Under the pieces are notes generated by a model that ran no database searches, was not told the DNA's origin, and worked only from the letters and a program-made list of their open reading frames with translations. The position numbers and the translations under genes are program-made. 64,000 bases of DNA from UBA7239 sp964509075. Lineage in GTDB: Bacteria; Pseudomonadota; Gammaproteobacteria; Pseudomonadales; UBA7239. This document shows, one piece after another, positions 15,625-24,861 of the stretch. Numbering within the stretch: position 1 is the first letter of the stretch; every line of letters begins with the position of its first letter. The DNA is taken from the NCBI GenBank assembly GCA_964509075.1, contig CAZDWC010000003.1, positions 248,001-312,000 on the forward strand, read 5' to 3'.

Positions 15625-17742
15625 TCAGGCGGTTTGCCGCAGCGTCTGTTCCATTGGGAAATTGAATGTGAACTGTGTGAATTCTGACATCTTGTTTTTT
15701 AGTGATACAGAACCCTTGTGCTGATTCAGCAATTCACGGACAAGGCTCAGGCCTATGCCTCGGCCGGCATGAAGGCCTGCTGGTCGGGCTGTGGAAAAGT
15801 TTGGCTGGAATATCATGGCGACCAGTTTTGCGGCGTCCAGATTTTCCAGTTTGTCGGCAGTCATGATCTGGTTTTCCATCGCCTTCATGCGGATACTCTT
15901 GAGATTGATGCCGGCACCATCATCCCGAATGCTCAGATTTATATGTGACTTGCTTTGCTGAAGCGAGATAACAACCTTGCCTGCTGCGGGTTTGCCAAGA
16001 CTGATGCGTTCTGCAGTTGCCTCAATGCCATGGCAGATGGCATTGCGTGTGCACTGCACAATAATGTCTTGTACGGCGTGGCGAACTGTCTCCGGTAAGT
16101 CATCGGTCGAACAGCCTTCCCAGATCAACTGCACCTGCTTGTTTTCATCGCTGGCAATGTTGCTGGCCATACGCAACAGTTTTTCCTGCCACTCATTTTT
16201 TTGAACAGGCAGGCTGTCGTTACTGGCGGATTCAGGTTTTATCAGCCGCATGGTCAGCTTGTGCATGTTGCCGAGATCCGTCATCAGGCGATTCAGCTCA
16301 ACTGTTGCGCCGACGAAATCGTCACCACATAGAAGGTCTTTGTCATGAATCTGCTTGAGCTTTTCTTCAAAGCGGTGGACGCGCTCCAGCATGAATTGCA
16401 GTTCTGCCATAGAGCAGTCACCTTTGAGCTTGTGTGCGAGACGTTGTGCCTTGACCAGCTTGTCACGCAAGCTGTTTTCATTGCGCGCGGGTGAGCGGAA
16501 AACCTGATTGATGTCTACCAGCAGTTTGTGTGCGGATTGCAGGAATTCGTGAAGTATTTCCGGATCCAGATGCAGGATTGCCGTCAGCAAGGTGATGTCT
16601 TCCCTGGCTTTGTTTTCAGATTTTTTCAGTGCTGCACGGAGGTTGACCGCTTCTGTTATGTCAGAGACGCTGACCAGTACATGTGAGATCAGGTTATTTT
16701 CCCAGGTACGCTTGAAGGAGAATTGCAAGTGCTTGACACTATAGGTTCCCTCTCGGTTGTCGATATGAATCTCCACTTCGTGCAATGGGTTGAGATCCCT
16801 GATCAGGGATTCCTCAACATGGCTGGTGAAGAGAAGTTCAATGTACTCGCAGGCAGTAGTGAGCGTCTTGGGTGTTACAAATGGTCGCATCACATCGGAA
16901 AAATGCCGGTTTCTCAATGAGTCTGCAGGGATAATTTCTGTCAGTGATGCCGAGTGCTGTTCGCCAATGATCAGCTGTCTGTCCAGCAGGAAAAGACCAT
17001 CGGAAACGGAAGCCAGGATTTCCCGGGTTTCATGCTCTGCTTTTTCTGCTGCCGCATCGCTGCGTTTCAACTTGCGCATGAAGTGGAAGATGATCAATGC
17101 AAAGTTGGCAATAGCCAATACAATGCCAGCTGCCTGTACCTTGCGTATGGTCTGGACTTTATGGCGTGTGGTGGATTCGATGTTAACCGACATGTCGTGC
17201 AGGAGCGCAGACAGTTCTACATGACGTGAGTTGGCAAATGCCAGGGCTTTTTGCGTGCGCTCCAGGACGTCTGAGCGGCTGGAGTCGTTGAAATAGGCGT
17301 TGGCAATTGGTGACAGCAGTTTTCGGTATTCTTTCCAGAGGCTTTCAATGTTGTCGAGTGATGCCTTGTTCATCGTCAGGTAGTCGGTGTGGCTGAACAG
17401 TTTGTCTGCGCCTTGTCCGGCTCCAATCAGTTCGCCACCATAGATCATGGTGTCAAGCGTTTCGTCAAACTTCTGGAAAGGCTCGGTCAGTTTGTCGGTT
17501 GTTCTCAGGTAGGGCGCATCTGCCGAGTTGCTGTCCACGTAGACAGAATACAGGGATTGCAGGATCTGTTCTGCCAGTGTGCTCTGGCGATTGATGATGC
17601 TGATTGCGTGGGCATCGCTGTCAAGCTGTGTGGTGATATAGAAATTTAACCCCAGTATGCCTGTGTCGATTAAAACGAACAGTGTTACCGATATCATCAA
17701 CTCCCTGTATTTGTTCTCCAGTAACCGCTTCAACGCCTTCAT
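15625..17742 (-). CDS. membrane CheA-like histidine kinase with internal Hpt domain
   Basis: A 705-residue protein with a transmembrane helix near residues 15-38, a periplasmic helical domain resembling the PilJ/type IV pilus chemoreceptor N-terminus (INRQSTLAEQILQSLYSV), a second helix near 205-225, a PAS-like region, an Hpt domain with the phospho-His in RLAHKLKGDCSM, and a CheA-type ATPase domain (CTRNAICHGIEAT, RDDGAGIN, GRGIGLSLVREL). No CheW-like domain or HisKA helix pair is seen. The GGGAG site before 17742 supports this start over the open frame to 17850. It heads the operon with the receiver and CheX-like genes. Confidence 0.82.
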   Translation of the reverse strand: MKALKRLLENKYRELMISVTLFVLIDTGILGLNFYITTQLDSDAHAISIINRQSTLAEQILQSLYSVYVDSNSADAPYLRTTDKLTEPFQKFDETLDTMIYGGELIGAGQGADKLFSHTDYLTMNKASLDNIESLWKEYRKLLSPIANAYFNDSSRSDVLERTQKALAFANSRHVELSALLHDMSVNIESTTRHKVQTIRKVQAAGIVLAIANFALIIFHFMRKLKRSDAAAEKAEHETREILASVSDGLFLLDRQLIIGEQHSASLTEIIPADSLRNRHFSDVMRPFVTPKTLTTACEYIELLFTSHVEESLIRDLNPLHEVEIHIDNREGTYSVKHLQFSFKRTWENNLISHVLVSVSDITEAVNLRAALKKSENKAREDITLLTAILHLDPEILHEFLQSAHKLLVDINQVFRSPARNENSLRDKLVKAQRLAHKLKGDCSMAELQFMLERVHRFEEKLKQIHDKDLLCGDDFVGATVELNRLMTDLGNMHKLTMRLIKPESASNDSLPVQKNEWQEKLLRMASNIASDENKQVQLIWEGCSTDDLPETVRHAVQDIIVQCTRNAICHGIEATAERISLGKPAAGKVVISLQQSKSHINLSIRDDGAGINLKSIRMKAMENQIMTADKLENLDAAKLVAMIFQPNFSTARPAGLHAGRGIGLSLVRELLNQHKGSVSLKNKMSEFTQFTFNFPMEQTLRQTA

Positions 17743-17998
17743 GAGGTCACTCCCAAGATAACGATTTGTATTATCGACGGCGACTGTTAAGGAATTGTTG
17801 CAAGTGTGGATGTATCCATTCCTGATGACTGCTGTAGTGCTGTTTTTCATGCGCCAGCAAGGTGCATATTTTGTCCGGGCGCACAGCTATGGTGCTTGCA
17901 AAGACTTTTCCTGCAATGATGCTGTCATGGAAGGCGGATATTTGTGGTCTGCAAATTGCTCTGTGGATCTGACCATAACGATGTTGGTAAAAACAGCA

Positions 17999-19312
17999 AT
18001 GATCACCTCCCTGCAGTTTGCGCATCCTGAAAAGCAGTTGACACTGGATTATCTGGAAACTTTTGCGGTACCTGATGGCAATCGCCATGTCATCCATTGC
18101 AATGACTTGCAGATTGGTAGTCATTTTCAACCAGTCTACAGCCTGGCACATCAGCGCATGGTGGGTGCGGAAGCTCTGGCAAGACCTGCATTGGCAGCGC
18201 GTGGGCCAATATCGCCTCAGGCGCTGTTCTCTAGTGCCAACAGTCTTGAGGAAATCATTTTCCTGGACAGGCTGTGCCGTATGTTGCACGTGCGCAATTT
18301 CATGCGGCAGGCCGACGACAACAGCTGGCTTTTCCTTAATCTAAATCCTCTCGTGACTTTGTACGGCAGAAAATTTGGCTCCTTTTTCGGGCAACTGCTG
18401 GAGCGTTACGGGATTCCACCGCACAGGATTGTCATCGAAATTCTGGAGGGGCAGATTGACGATGAGGGCTTACTGGCAGAATCGATAGGTTATTACCGGG
18501 ATATTGGCTGTTTGATCGCGATTGATGATTTCGGTGTCGGGCATTCCAATTTTGACCGCATCTGGCGCATTGCGCCGCACATAGTCAAATTTGATAAAAC
18601 GGTTATCGAGCAAGCGGCCAACAACCGCAGTGTACGCAGGGTTTTGCCGGGTCTGGTCGCGCTTATTCATGAGGCCGGTAGTCTGGCTCTGATGGAAGGT
18701 ATTGAAACAGAAGACCAGGCCTTGCTGGCCATGCAGGCTGGTATGGATTTTGTGCAGGGCTTTTTTTTCTCGCAACCCCAGCGAAATTTGCCCGGCTTCC
18801 TGTTTCACTCTGCGATTGGCCATTTGTTTGAACGTCTGCGTCAGGGTAATGTCATGGAGGAGCTGGTGAGCAAACGCAAACTGGGTTTATACCAGCAGGC
18901 ATTTTTTGAGGCGATCATGAAAGTGCGTTCTGGTGGTAGCTTGCCAGATGTGTTGCAGCCTTTTCTGGCACTGCCTGCTGTCAATCGCTGTTATATTCTC
19001 GATGAGCAGGGCGTACAAGTCGGGCAAAATTTTTCCGCAGGACTGGTGACGGCAGAAGAAGATCCGCGGTTTGCTCCTTTGTCAGATGCGCGCAATGCCA
19101 TCTGGGCGCGCAGGCATTATTTCCAGCGCGCTATTGTCGAGCCGGGGCGCATACAAACCAGTAAGCCGTATTTGTCGATTGCCGGTGGCAGTCTGTGTGT
19201 CACGCTGTCCATTGCCATTAACACGGCAGATGGGTTGCGAGTAGTGTGCGGAGACATTGCGTGGGATGACAGTGAGGTTGAAACCCTGGGCTATGTAGCT
19301 GCAACGGGTTGA
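17999..19312 (+). CDS. EAL-domain cyclic-di-GMP phosphodiesterase
   Basis: Divergent from the CheA-like kinase operon. The EAL domain appears catalytically complete: GAEALARP, NLNPL, VIEILEGQ, IAIDDFGVGHSNFD, IVKFDKTVIE, LMEGIETEDQ and VQGFFFSQP supply the usual metal and substrate residues. About 170 C-terminal residues (from near GGSLPDVLQPFLALPAVNRC) form an additional domain that I do not recognise, possibly sensory. The start is uncertain: ATG 17999 precedes the conserved part closely, ATG 17981 is in frame, and the frame is open back to 17795 without a good ribosome site anywhere. Confidence 0.88.
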   Translation: MITSLQFAHPEKQLTLDYLETFAVPDGNRHVIHCNDLQIGSHFQPVYSLAHQRMVGAEALARPALAARGPISPQALFSSANSLEEIIFLDRLCRMLHVRNFMRQADDNSWLFLNLNPLVTLYGRKFGSFFGQLLERYGIPPHRIVIEILEGQIDDEGLLAESIGYYRDIGCLIAIDDFGVGHSNFDRIWRIAPHIVKFDKTVIEQAANNRSVRRVLPGLVALIHEAGSLALMEGIETEDQALLAMQAGMDFVQGFFFSQPQRNLPGFLFHSAIGHLFERLRQGNVMEELVSKRKLGLYQQAFFEAIMKVRSGGSLPDVLQPFLALPAVNRCYILDEQGVQVGQNFSAGLVTAEEDPRFAPLSDARNAIWARRHYFQRAIVEPGRIQTSKPYLSIAGGSLCVTLSIAINTADGLRVVCGDIAWDDSEVETLGYVAATG

Positions 19313-19422
19313 GGTGTTGGTGATTGAAAATGATCGTCATCAGACTGTCTTCAAAACGTAGCCATCCTGTCATGCTCTGAACGCACAATACTGCAGTCTT
19401 CCGGCAGGATTGTGGTATTTGC

Positions 19423-21135
19423 ATGTTCAGTGTCGATCAGATTATCCAGGAACATTTCCCCTTTTTTGCCGAAAAACCGACATTGTTTTCCACCACCCTG
19501 AGCCGGGTCTTGCGGCTGATTCTGCGCGAAAGGGATTTCGTTGCCTTTGCTGCTGAGTACCCGCATTTGCGCGGGATGGACTTTGTGGAACAGGTGTTGG
19601 CTTATTTTGATTTTGATTATCAGGTTCGCATGAATGAGCGTGCGCGGATTCCTTCATCAGGGCAGGTAGTGATTGTCGCCAATCACCCGATTGGTTCTCT
19701 GGACGGCTTGGCACTGTTGAAAATGGTGCACGAGATTCGCCCTGACGTAAAAGTGGTTGCCAATACACTGCTGCAGAAAATTGAGCCGCTTGGCAGTATG
19801 TTACTGCCGGTAAACAACATGCAGGGCAATACTTCCAGAGCGTGTATCCGCGCCATTCATGAGCATTTGCAGCAGGGTCGCACGCTGATCATCTTTCCTG
19901 CCGGTGAAGTCTCACGTCTGGGTGCGCAAGGCGTCATGGATGGTGAATGGAATCCGGGCTTCCTGCGCATGGCGCAGGCGGCACAGGCGCCCATTGTGCC
20001 TGTGCATGTGGATGGCAAGAATTCACCGCTGTTTTACGGTATGTCCGTACTGTGTCGCCCGCTCTCGACCTTGTGGCTGGTGCGCGAAATGTTCAAACAA
20101 CAGAATCGCACCATCAGCATGCGCATTGGCGAGCCTGTGCATTGCAACACCTATTCCGGTTTGCCGATGGCTGGCAAAGCCGTGGCGCGATTGTTTCGCA
20201 AACATCTTTACCGCATTGGCAAAGGAAAAAAGCCTTTGCTGAAGACGGAGACAGCCATCGCCTTGCCGGAAAATCGCCAGCAGTTGCGCGCTGCCATTCG
20301 CAGCGGGCAGTTACTCGGAGAAACCCGTGATGGCAAGAAGATCTGGTTACATGACTATCAACCGGATTCGCCAGTGATGCGCGAGATTGCGCGGCTGCGT
20401 GAAGTCTCATTTCGCGCAGTGGGCGAGGGCTGTGGCAAGCATCGCGATACTGACCGTTTCGATATGCACTACCAACACATGGTTCTCTGGGACGATGATG
20501 ACATGGAAGTGGTTGGTGCATACCGCTGGCGCGCGACCGGCAAAGATGGTCTGCAGACTGTGGATGTCTCGCACCTCTATACACACGAACTGTTTGCCTT
20601 TGAAGCAGGTATGACGCCTGTATTGGCGCAAGGCCTGGAACTGGGTCGCAGTTTTGTGCAGCCTAAATACTGGGGTAGACGCAGCCTTGATTACCTGTGG
20701 CACGGAATTGGTGCCTATCTGAAAACGCGGCCGGATATCCGCTATCTTTTCGGGCCGGTATCGATAAGCCAGAATTATCCTGCGCATGCCATGGCGATGA
20801 TCGTTTATTTTTACCAGTTGTACTTTGGTACATCCGAAAAAATCATGCAGGCCAGATTGCCATACCGTATTGAACCCGAGCGACAGCTGGAATTGGCAAA
20901 GCTGTTCAATGCCGGGAATTATCATGATGATTTCTGTATTCTCAAAGCCCAGTTACAGCAAATGGGGCTGGCAGTGCCTACGCTCTACAAGCAGTACACG
21001 GAATTGTGCGATGAAGACGGTGTGCGCTTCGTCGATTTCAATATTGATCCTGCCTTTGCCAGTTGTGTTGATGGTTTGGTGGTGGTTGATCTGCAGCGGG
21101 TCAAATCCAGCAAGTTATCCCGCTACATGGGTTGA
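19423..21135 (+). CDS. OlsF-like bifunctional acyltransferase (PlsC + OlsB-like GNAT)
   Basis: A 570-residue fusion. The N-terminal half is a PlsC/OlsA-type acyltransferase with NHPIGSLDG (the NHx4D box) and IFPAGEVSR. The C-terminal half is an OlsB-like N-acyltransferase (LREVSFRAVGEGCGKHRDTDRFDMHY split over the conserved core, then EVVGAYRWR and FGPVSISQNY). In Serratia OlsF, one such protein makes ornithine lipids in two acylations, so the same role is likely here, at the inner membrane; a haemolysin-like annotation is the alternative name for these proteins. Convergent with the truncated chemoreceptor four bases away. Confidence 0.8.
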   Translation: MFSVDQIIQEHFPFFAEKPTLFSTTLSRVLRLILRERDFVAFAAEYPHLRGMDFVEQVLAYFDFDYQVRMNERARIPSSGQVVIVANHPIGSLDGLALLKMVHEIRPDVKVVANTLLQKIEPLGSMLLPVNNMQGNTSRACIRAIHEHLQQGRTLIIFPAGEVSRLGAQGVMDGEWNPGFLRMAQAAQAPIVPVHVDGKNSPLFYGMSVLCRPLSTLWLVREMFKQQNRTISMRIGEPVHCNTYSGLPMAGKAVARLFRKHLYRIGKGKKPLLKTETAIALPENRQQLRAAIRSGQLLGETRDGKKIWLHDYQPDSPVMREIARLREVSFRAVGEGCGKHRDTDRFDMHYQHMVLWDDDDMEVVGAYRWRATGKDGLQTVDVSHLYTHELFAFEAGMTPVLAQGLELGRSFVQPKYWGRRSLDYLWHGIGAYLKTRPDIRYLFGPVSISQNYPAHAMAMIVYFYQLYFGTSEKIMQARLPYRIEPERQLELAKLFNAGNYHDDFCILKAQLQQMGLAVPTLYKQYTELCDEDGVRFVDFNIDPAFASCVDGLVVVDLQRVKSSKLSRYMG

Positions 21136-21139
21136 TCTG

Positions 21140-22228
21140 TTATTGCGTCTGGAATTTTCCAACCAGTGCGCGCAAGTGTGTGGCGAGCCTTGCCAGTTCG
21201 CTACTGGCCTGCAAATTGTCATTTGCACACTGGATGGTAATTTCCGAACCGTTGACGATGGCCTGTGCTGAATGCTTGATGGTATCAGTTACTGTGCTGC
21301 CTTCTTCTGCAGCACTGGCAATTTCCAGACTCATGGCATTGATCGCCTGAACCATTTCCGTAATGCGGTTCAGGGCTACACCAGCACTGAGTGCATATTC
21401 GACACTGTTGCTTGCTTCCTGGCTGCTGATGTTCATGGCGCTGACAGCTTCGCGTGTGCCCTGTTGCAGTCTTTCTATCATGCTCTGGATTTCGGATGTG
21501 GAGTCCTGGGTTTTGACGGCGAGCGATCTGACTTCGTCCGCTACCACGGCAAAGCCGCGGCCTTGCTCGCCGGCGCGAGCCGCTTCAATGGCGGCATTAA
21601 GTGCCAGCAGGTTGGTTTGATTGGCTATGTTGCGTATGACTTCAAGAACGGAACCTATGTTGTCACTGTATTCATTCAGTCGGTGAATGACGGCGCTGGA
21701 CTCCTGAATGCGTGAAGACAGCTGCTGGATTTTTTCAGCATTGTGCTCAACAATTTTTTTGCCATTGTTGGCTTCTTCTGTTGCATTCTGTACCTGAACT
21801 GATGCCTCTGCGGCATTTTTGGCGATATTGCTCACTGCCTGCGACATCTCATTAATCGCTGTTGCAATGCTTAGTGTCTGCAATTTCTGTTCCGATATGC
21901 TTTTCTGGCTGTGACGTGATACCGCTTCTGTCTCTTCAGCGCAGGCGGCAAGTTCCTGTGAGCCATTGGTGAGTGACCTGACCGTTTCCCTCAGGGAGTC
22001 GGTGAGGCGGTTGGTGCTGTTGCCCAGTGTGCCGAACTCATCCTGGCTGGTTATTGCCAGTGTGTCACGCAGGTCACCTGCTTCAAGTTTTTCCATCAGT
22101 TTTACAACGGATTGCAGTGGACTTTGAATGCTGCGTGTGACCAGTGAGGCGATGATGATTGCTACAACCGTCGCGCTGATCGTGAAAATAACCAGCAGGT
22201 AGTGAAGGTGTAGTTCGCCTATTACCAA
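21140..22228 (-). CDS. methyl-accepting chemotaxis protein lacking its sensor domain
   Basis: A 362-residue chemoreceptor that starts at a TTG with only one transmembrane helix (HYLLVIFTISATVVAIIIASLV), followed by HAMP and the cytoplasmic signalling helices with the conserved tip RNIANQTNLLALNAAIEAARAGE and RGFAVVADEVRSLA. The first helix and any periplasmic ligand-binding domain are missing, and an in-frame stop lies at 22232-22234, so the frame cannot extend. It may be an N-terminally truncated pseudogene or a sensor-less receptor. No ATG is available before residue 45. Confidence 0.75.
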   Translation of the reverse strand: MVIGELHLHYLLVIFTISATVVAIIIASLVTRSIQSPLQSVVKLMEKLEAGDLRDTLAITSQDEFGTLGNSTNRLTDSLRETVRSLTNGSQELAACAEETEAVSRHSQKSISEQKLQTLSIATAINEMSQAVSNIAKNAAEASVQVQNATEEANNGKKIVEHNAEKIQQLSSRIQESSAVIHRLNEYSDNIGSVLEVIRNIANQTNLLALNAAIEAARAGEQGRGFAVVADEVRSLAVKTQDSTSEIQSMIERLQQGTREAVSAMNISSQEASNSVEYALSAGVALNRITEMVQAINAMSLEIASAAEEGSTVTDTIKHSAQAIVNGSEITIQCANDNLQASSELARLATHLRALVGKFQTQ

Positions 22229-22343
22229 ACTTCAAGCTATCAATATGGAATGGGAGCCATTCTTTTCTTGGTTGTCTGCAGGCGACATAAAAACGTCATC
22301 CACTCATCATGTGGCTGTCATGCAGTTGGCGTATTTATAGGCC

Positions 22344-22853
22344 ATGAGACTGCTAAATGGTTTGCACGATACCGATGTCCGACTGTTTTTCTGGGTACAG
22401 CAATACCAGGGTTTGTTGCTGCGCTCGGCGCGAGCGGCATCACGCACGGCAGACGGTTACCTGTATGCGGTGCTGCCACTCATGTACTGGGTGCTGCTGC
22501 CAGTTGCAGGTGGAGCATTCTGCAAGCAGGTAATGCTGGCCTTCGCCATTGAACGTCCGTTGTATTACCTGCTGAAGAAAACCTGCAAACGCCGCCGGCC
22601 GCCGGCCGCAATTCCGGGCTTTACCAGCATCATTACCGCTTCTGATGAATTCAGTTTTCCGTCAGGCCACACCTGTGGTGCGTTTCTGTTTGCTACGTTG
22701 CTGTGCCTGCAATTCGGCTGGTTGGTGATGCCGCTGTATGTGTGGGCGGCGTTTGTGGGGCTGTCGCGTGTGGTGCTGGGTGTGCATTTCCCGACGGATA
22801 TTCTGGTGGGTGCGGCGCTGGGTATCAGCATTGCACTCGCTGTTGGCATGTGA
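22344..22853 (+). CDS. PAP2-family membrane phosphatase
   Basis: A 169-residue membrane phosphatase with the three PAP2 motifs: KKTCKRRRP (Kx6RP), SFPSGHTCGA (PSGH) and SRVVLGVHFPTD (SRx5Hx3D). About four to five helices are apparent. Members dephosphorylate lipid phosphates such as undecaprenyl pyrophosphate, phosphatidylglycerol phosphate or phosphatidate; the substrate here is unknown. The glycosyltransferase gene begins 15 bases after its stop, suggesting a two-gene lipid or envelope operon. Confidence 0.88.
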   Translation: MRLLNGLHDTDVRLFFWVQQYQGLLLRSARAASRTADGYLYAVLPLMYWVLLPVAGGAFCKQVMLAFAIERPLYYLLKKTCKRRRPPAAIPGFTSIITASDEFSFPSGHTCGAFLFATLLCLQFGWLVMPLYVWAAFVGLSRVVLGVHFPTDILVGAALGISIALAVGM

Positions 22854-22868
22854 GTGTGTGAGGCGTTG

Positions 22869-23903
22869 ATGAAGATTCTCTATGGTGTGCAGGGTACGGG
22901 TAATGGTCATTTGTCCCGCGCGCGGGCTATGGCGAAACATTTCAAACGCCATAATGCCGATGTCAGCTATGTGTTCAGCGGACGTAAACGTGAAGATCTG
23001 TTTGGCATGGACGTGTTCGGCGATTTCGATGTGAAATCCGGCCTCACTTTCAGTATCGGTGATGGCAGGGTCTCCTATCTGAAAACATTGTTGACGAACA
23101 ATCCCATACGTTTCGTTCGCGAAGTGTTGGCACTGGATCTTTCGGCTTACGATGTGGTGGTGAATGATTTCGAACCCGTGACAGCCTGGGCGGCACGACT
23201 CAGTGGCAAACGCCTGATCTGTTTTGGTCATCAGCCAGCGTTTCACCACAATATCCCTGTGTCGGGTGCGGATCCCCTGGCGCGCATGGTGCTGAAATAT
23301 TTTGCGCCGGGGCATGTCAATATCGGATTGCATTGGCATCACTTCAATCAGCCGATATTGCCGCCCATTATTCACTTCGAGGCCGATGATACGCCGGTCA
23401 CGGACAATAAAGTGCTGGTTTACCTGCCTTTCGAGAATCAGCAGCATCTGATCGAGATCCTGCGCCAGTTTCCGTATTTCGATTTTTATGTTTATGCGCC
23501 ACAACATGCCGGCAGTGATGAGGGAAATATCCACTTGCGTCCGTTTTCGCTGGAGGGCTTCCAGCATGATCTGAAGTCGGCAGCATCGGTGATGTGCAAC
23601 GCAGGTTTTGAGCTGCCAAGTGAATGCTTGCAACTGGGCAAGAAAATTCTGGTCAAGCCGGTGCATAACCAGATGGAGCAGGCTTCCAATGTGCTGGCGC
23701 TGGAGCGGTTGGGTCTGGCTTCGACCATGCAGCATGTTGATGCAACCAGCATTGGGCACTGGCTGTTACAGGAAAACAGCAACAAGCCCATGAATTACCC
23801 GGATGTTGCTGCAGCACTCGTGCAATGGATTTTGTCAGGTGACTGGCATGACAGCGATACACTGGTAAACACATTGTGGCGTGATACGGTGTTTGCCCAT
23901 TGA
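22869..23903 (+). CDS. glycosyltransferase (MJ1255/GT28-like)
   Basis: A 344-residue protein starting MKILYGVQGTGNGHLSRARA, the Gly-rich N-terminus of GT-B enzymes of the MurG/UDP-glucuronosyltransferase type (MJ1255/VC2487 group). The C-terminal donor-site region is seen in SVMCNAGFELPSECLQLGKKILVKPV. It probably glycosylates a lipid or envelope acceptor; neither sugar nor acceptor can be told. ATG 22869 with a GAGG motif is preferred over the open frame to 22854. It follows the PAP2 phosphatase. Confidence 0.82.
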   Translation: MKILYGVQGTGNGHLSRARAMAKHFKRHNADVSYVFSGRKREDLFGMDVFGDFDVKSGLTFSIGDGRVSYLKTLLTNNPIRFVREVLALDLSAYDVVVNDFEPVTAWAARLSGKRLICFGHQPAFHHNIPVSGADPLARMVLKYFAPGHVNIGLHWHHFNQPILPPIIHFEADDTPVTDNKVLVYLPFENQQHLIEILRQFPYFDFYVYAPQHAGSDEGNIHLRPFSLEGFQHDLKSAASVMCNAGFELPSECLQLGKKILVKPVHNQMEQASNVLALERLGLASTMQHVDATSIGHWLLQENSNKPMNYPDVAAALVQWILSGDWHDSDTLVNTLWRDTVFAH

Positions 23904-23941
23904 TTCGTGCTGGATTTTCTATTCCGGTTATGTAATGTATT

Positions 23942-24769
23942 TCATGCCGCCTGGATGTTTTTGCCAGATTCCGGGCTCGCTGTGCTGTTTTCCAGCTGTT
24001 TGATGCGTTTGCGCGAATCTGACCAGTGCAGTATTTCCAGTTTGCCATCCCGGGTTTCGACCAGGGCCGTACAGTTCTCGATCCAGTCGCCATCGTTGCA
24101 GTAGAGCAATCCATTTTCCATGCGAATGTTAGGGTGGTGGATATGGCCGCACACCACGCCATCCATACCTTGTTGTTGTGCCCAGTGCAGTATACTTTCT
24201 TCGAAATAGTTGATGGCTTGTGCGGCGTTGTTGATGCGGGTCTTTATGTAGCCGGCCAGCGACCAATATGAATAACCAAAACGTTTGCGCAAATGATTGG
24301 CGGTGCGGTTGAGAAACAGCAGGAAATCATAGGCGATATCACCCACAATGCGAGTGAAGCGGCTGAAGCGGATAACATCGTCCAGTTCGTCGCCATGCAT
24401 GACCAGCAGTTTTTTGCCATCCAGCATTTCATGGATATGATTCTCGCAAATGCTGACGGCTCCGAAAGATTCGCCGATGTAATCGCGAAATACGCGGTCG
24501 TGGTTGCCTGGTATGTAGATAACGTTTACACCGTCACGCGCTTTTTTCAGCAATGTGCGCAGAACCTGGTTGTGTGCAGGGGGCCAGTGGAAGCTGCGCG
24601 ACAGTGACCAGATGTCTATGATGTCGCCGACCAGATAGAGCGTTTCACATTCGACCCGCTCGAGAAAATCCAGCAGGAATTCGGCTTTGCAGTCGCGGTA
24701 ACCGAGGTGTATGTCGGAAATCCATACCGTGCGCACCATAATGCGATCGGGTAGCAGGCGATCTGGCAT
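23942..24769 (-). CDS. LpxH-like metallophosphoesterase
   Basis: A 275-residue calcineurin-type phosphoesterase with the metal-binding set VWISDIHLGYRDCK, LYLVGDIIDIW, IPGNHDRVF, LVMHGDELDD and VVCGHIHHPNI. It belongs to the UDP-2,3-diacylglucosamine hydrolase-like family, but LpxH proper is shorter (about 240) and differs after the GNHD block, so a lipid A role is not assured. AGGGG seven bases before ATG 24769 supports this start over the in-frame ATG ten codons later. Confidence 0.82.
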   Translation of the reverse strand: MPDRLLPDRIMVRTVWISDIHLGYRDCKAEFLLDFLERVECETLYLVGDIIDIWSLSRSFHWPPAHNQVLRTLLKKARDGVNVIYIPGNHDRVFRDYIGESFGAVSICENHIHEMLDGKKLLVMHGDELDDVIRFSRFTRIVGDIAYDFLLFLNRTANHLRKRFGYSYWSLAGYIKTRINNAAQAINYFEESILHWAQQQGMDGVVCGHIHHPNIRMENGLLYCNDGDWIENCTALVETRDGKLEILHWSDSRKRIKQLENSTASPESGKNIQAA

Positions 24770-24861
24770 GTCACGACCCCTGTGCAGGTTTTGGACATGC
24801 TAGGTCTGTTGCTTTACAGCACGACTACATCTGTTTGACGATTTTGTGAAAAAAGATCGGG

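Noticed and set aside
22662..23759. 365-codon minus frame over the PAP2 and glycosyltransferase genes
   Set aside because: Crosses two convincing genes on the opposite strand and looks like His/Gln-rich translated antisense.
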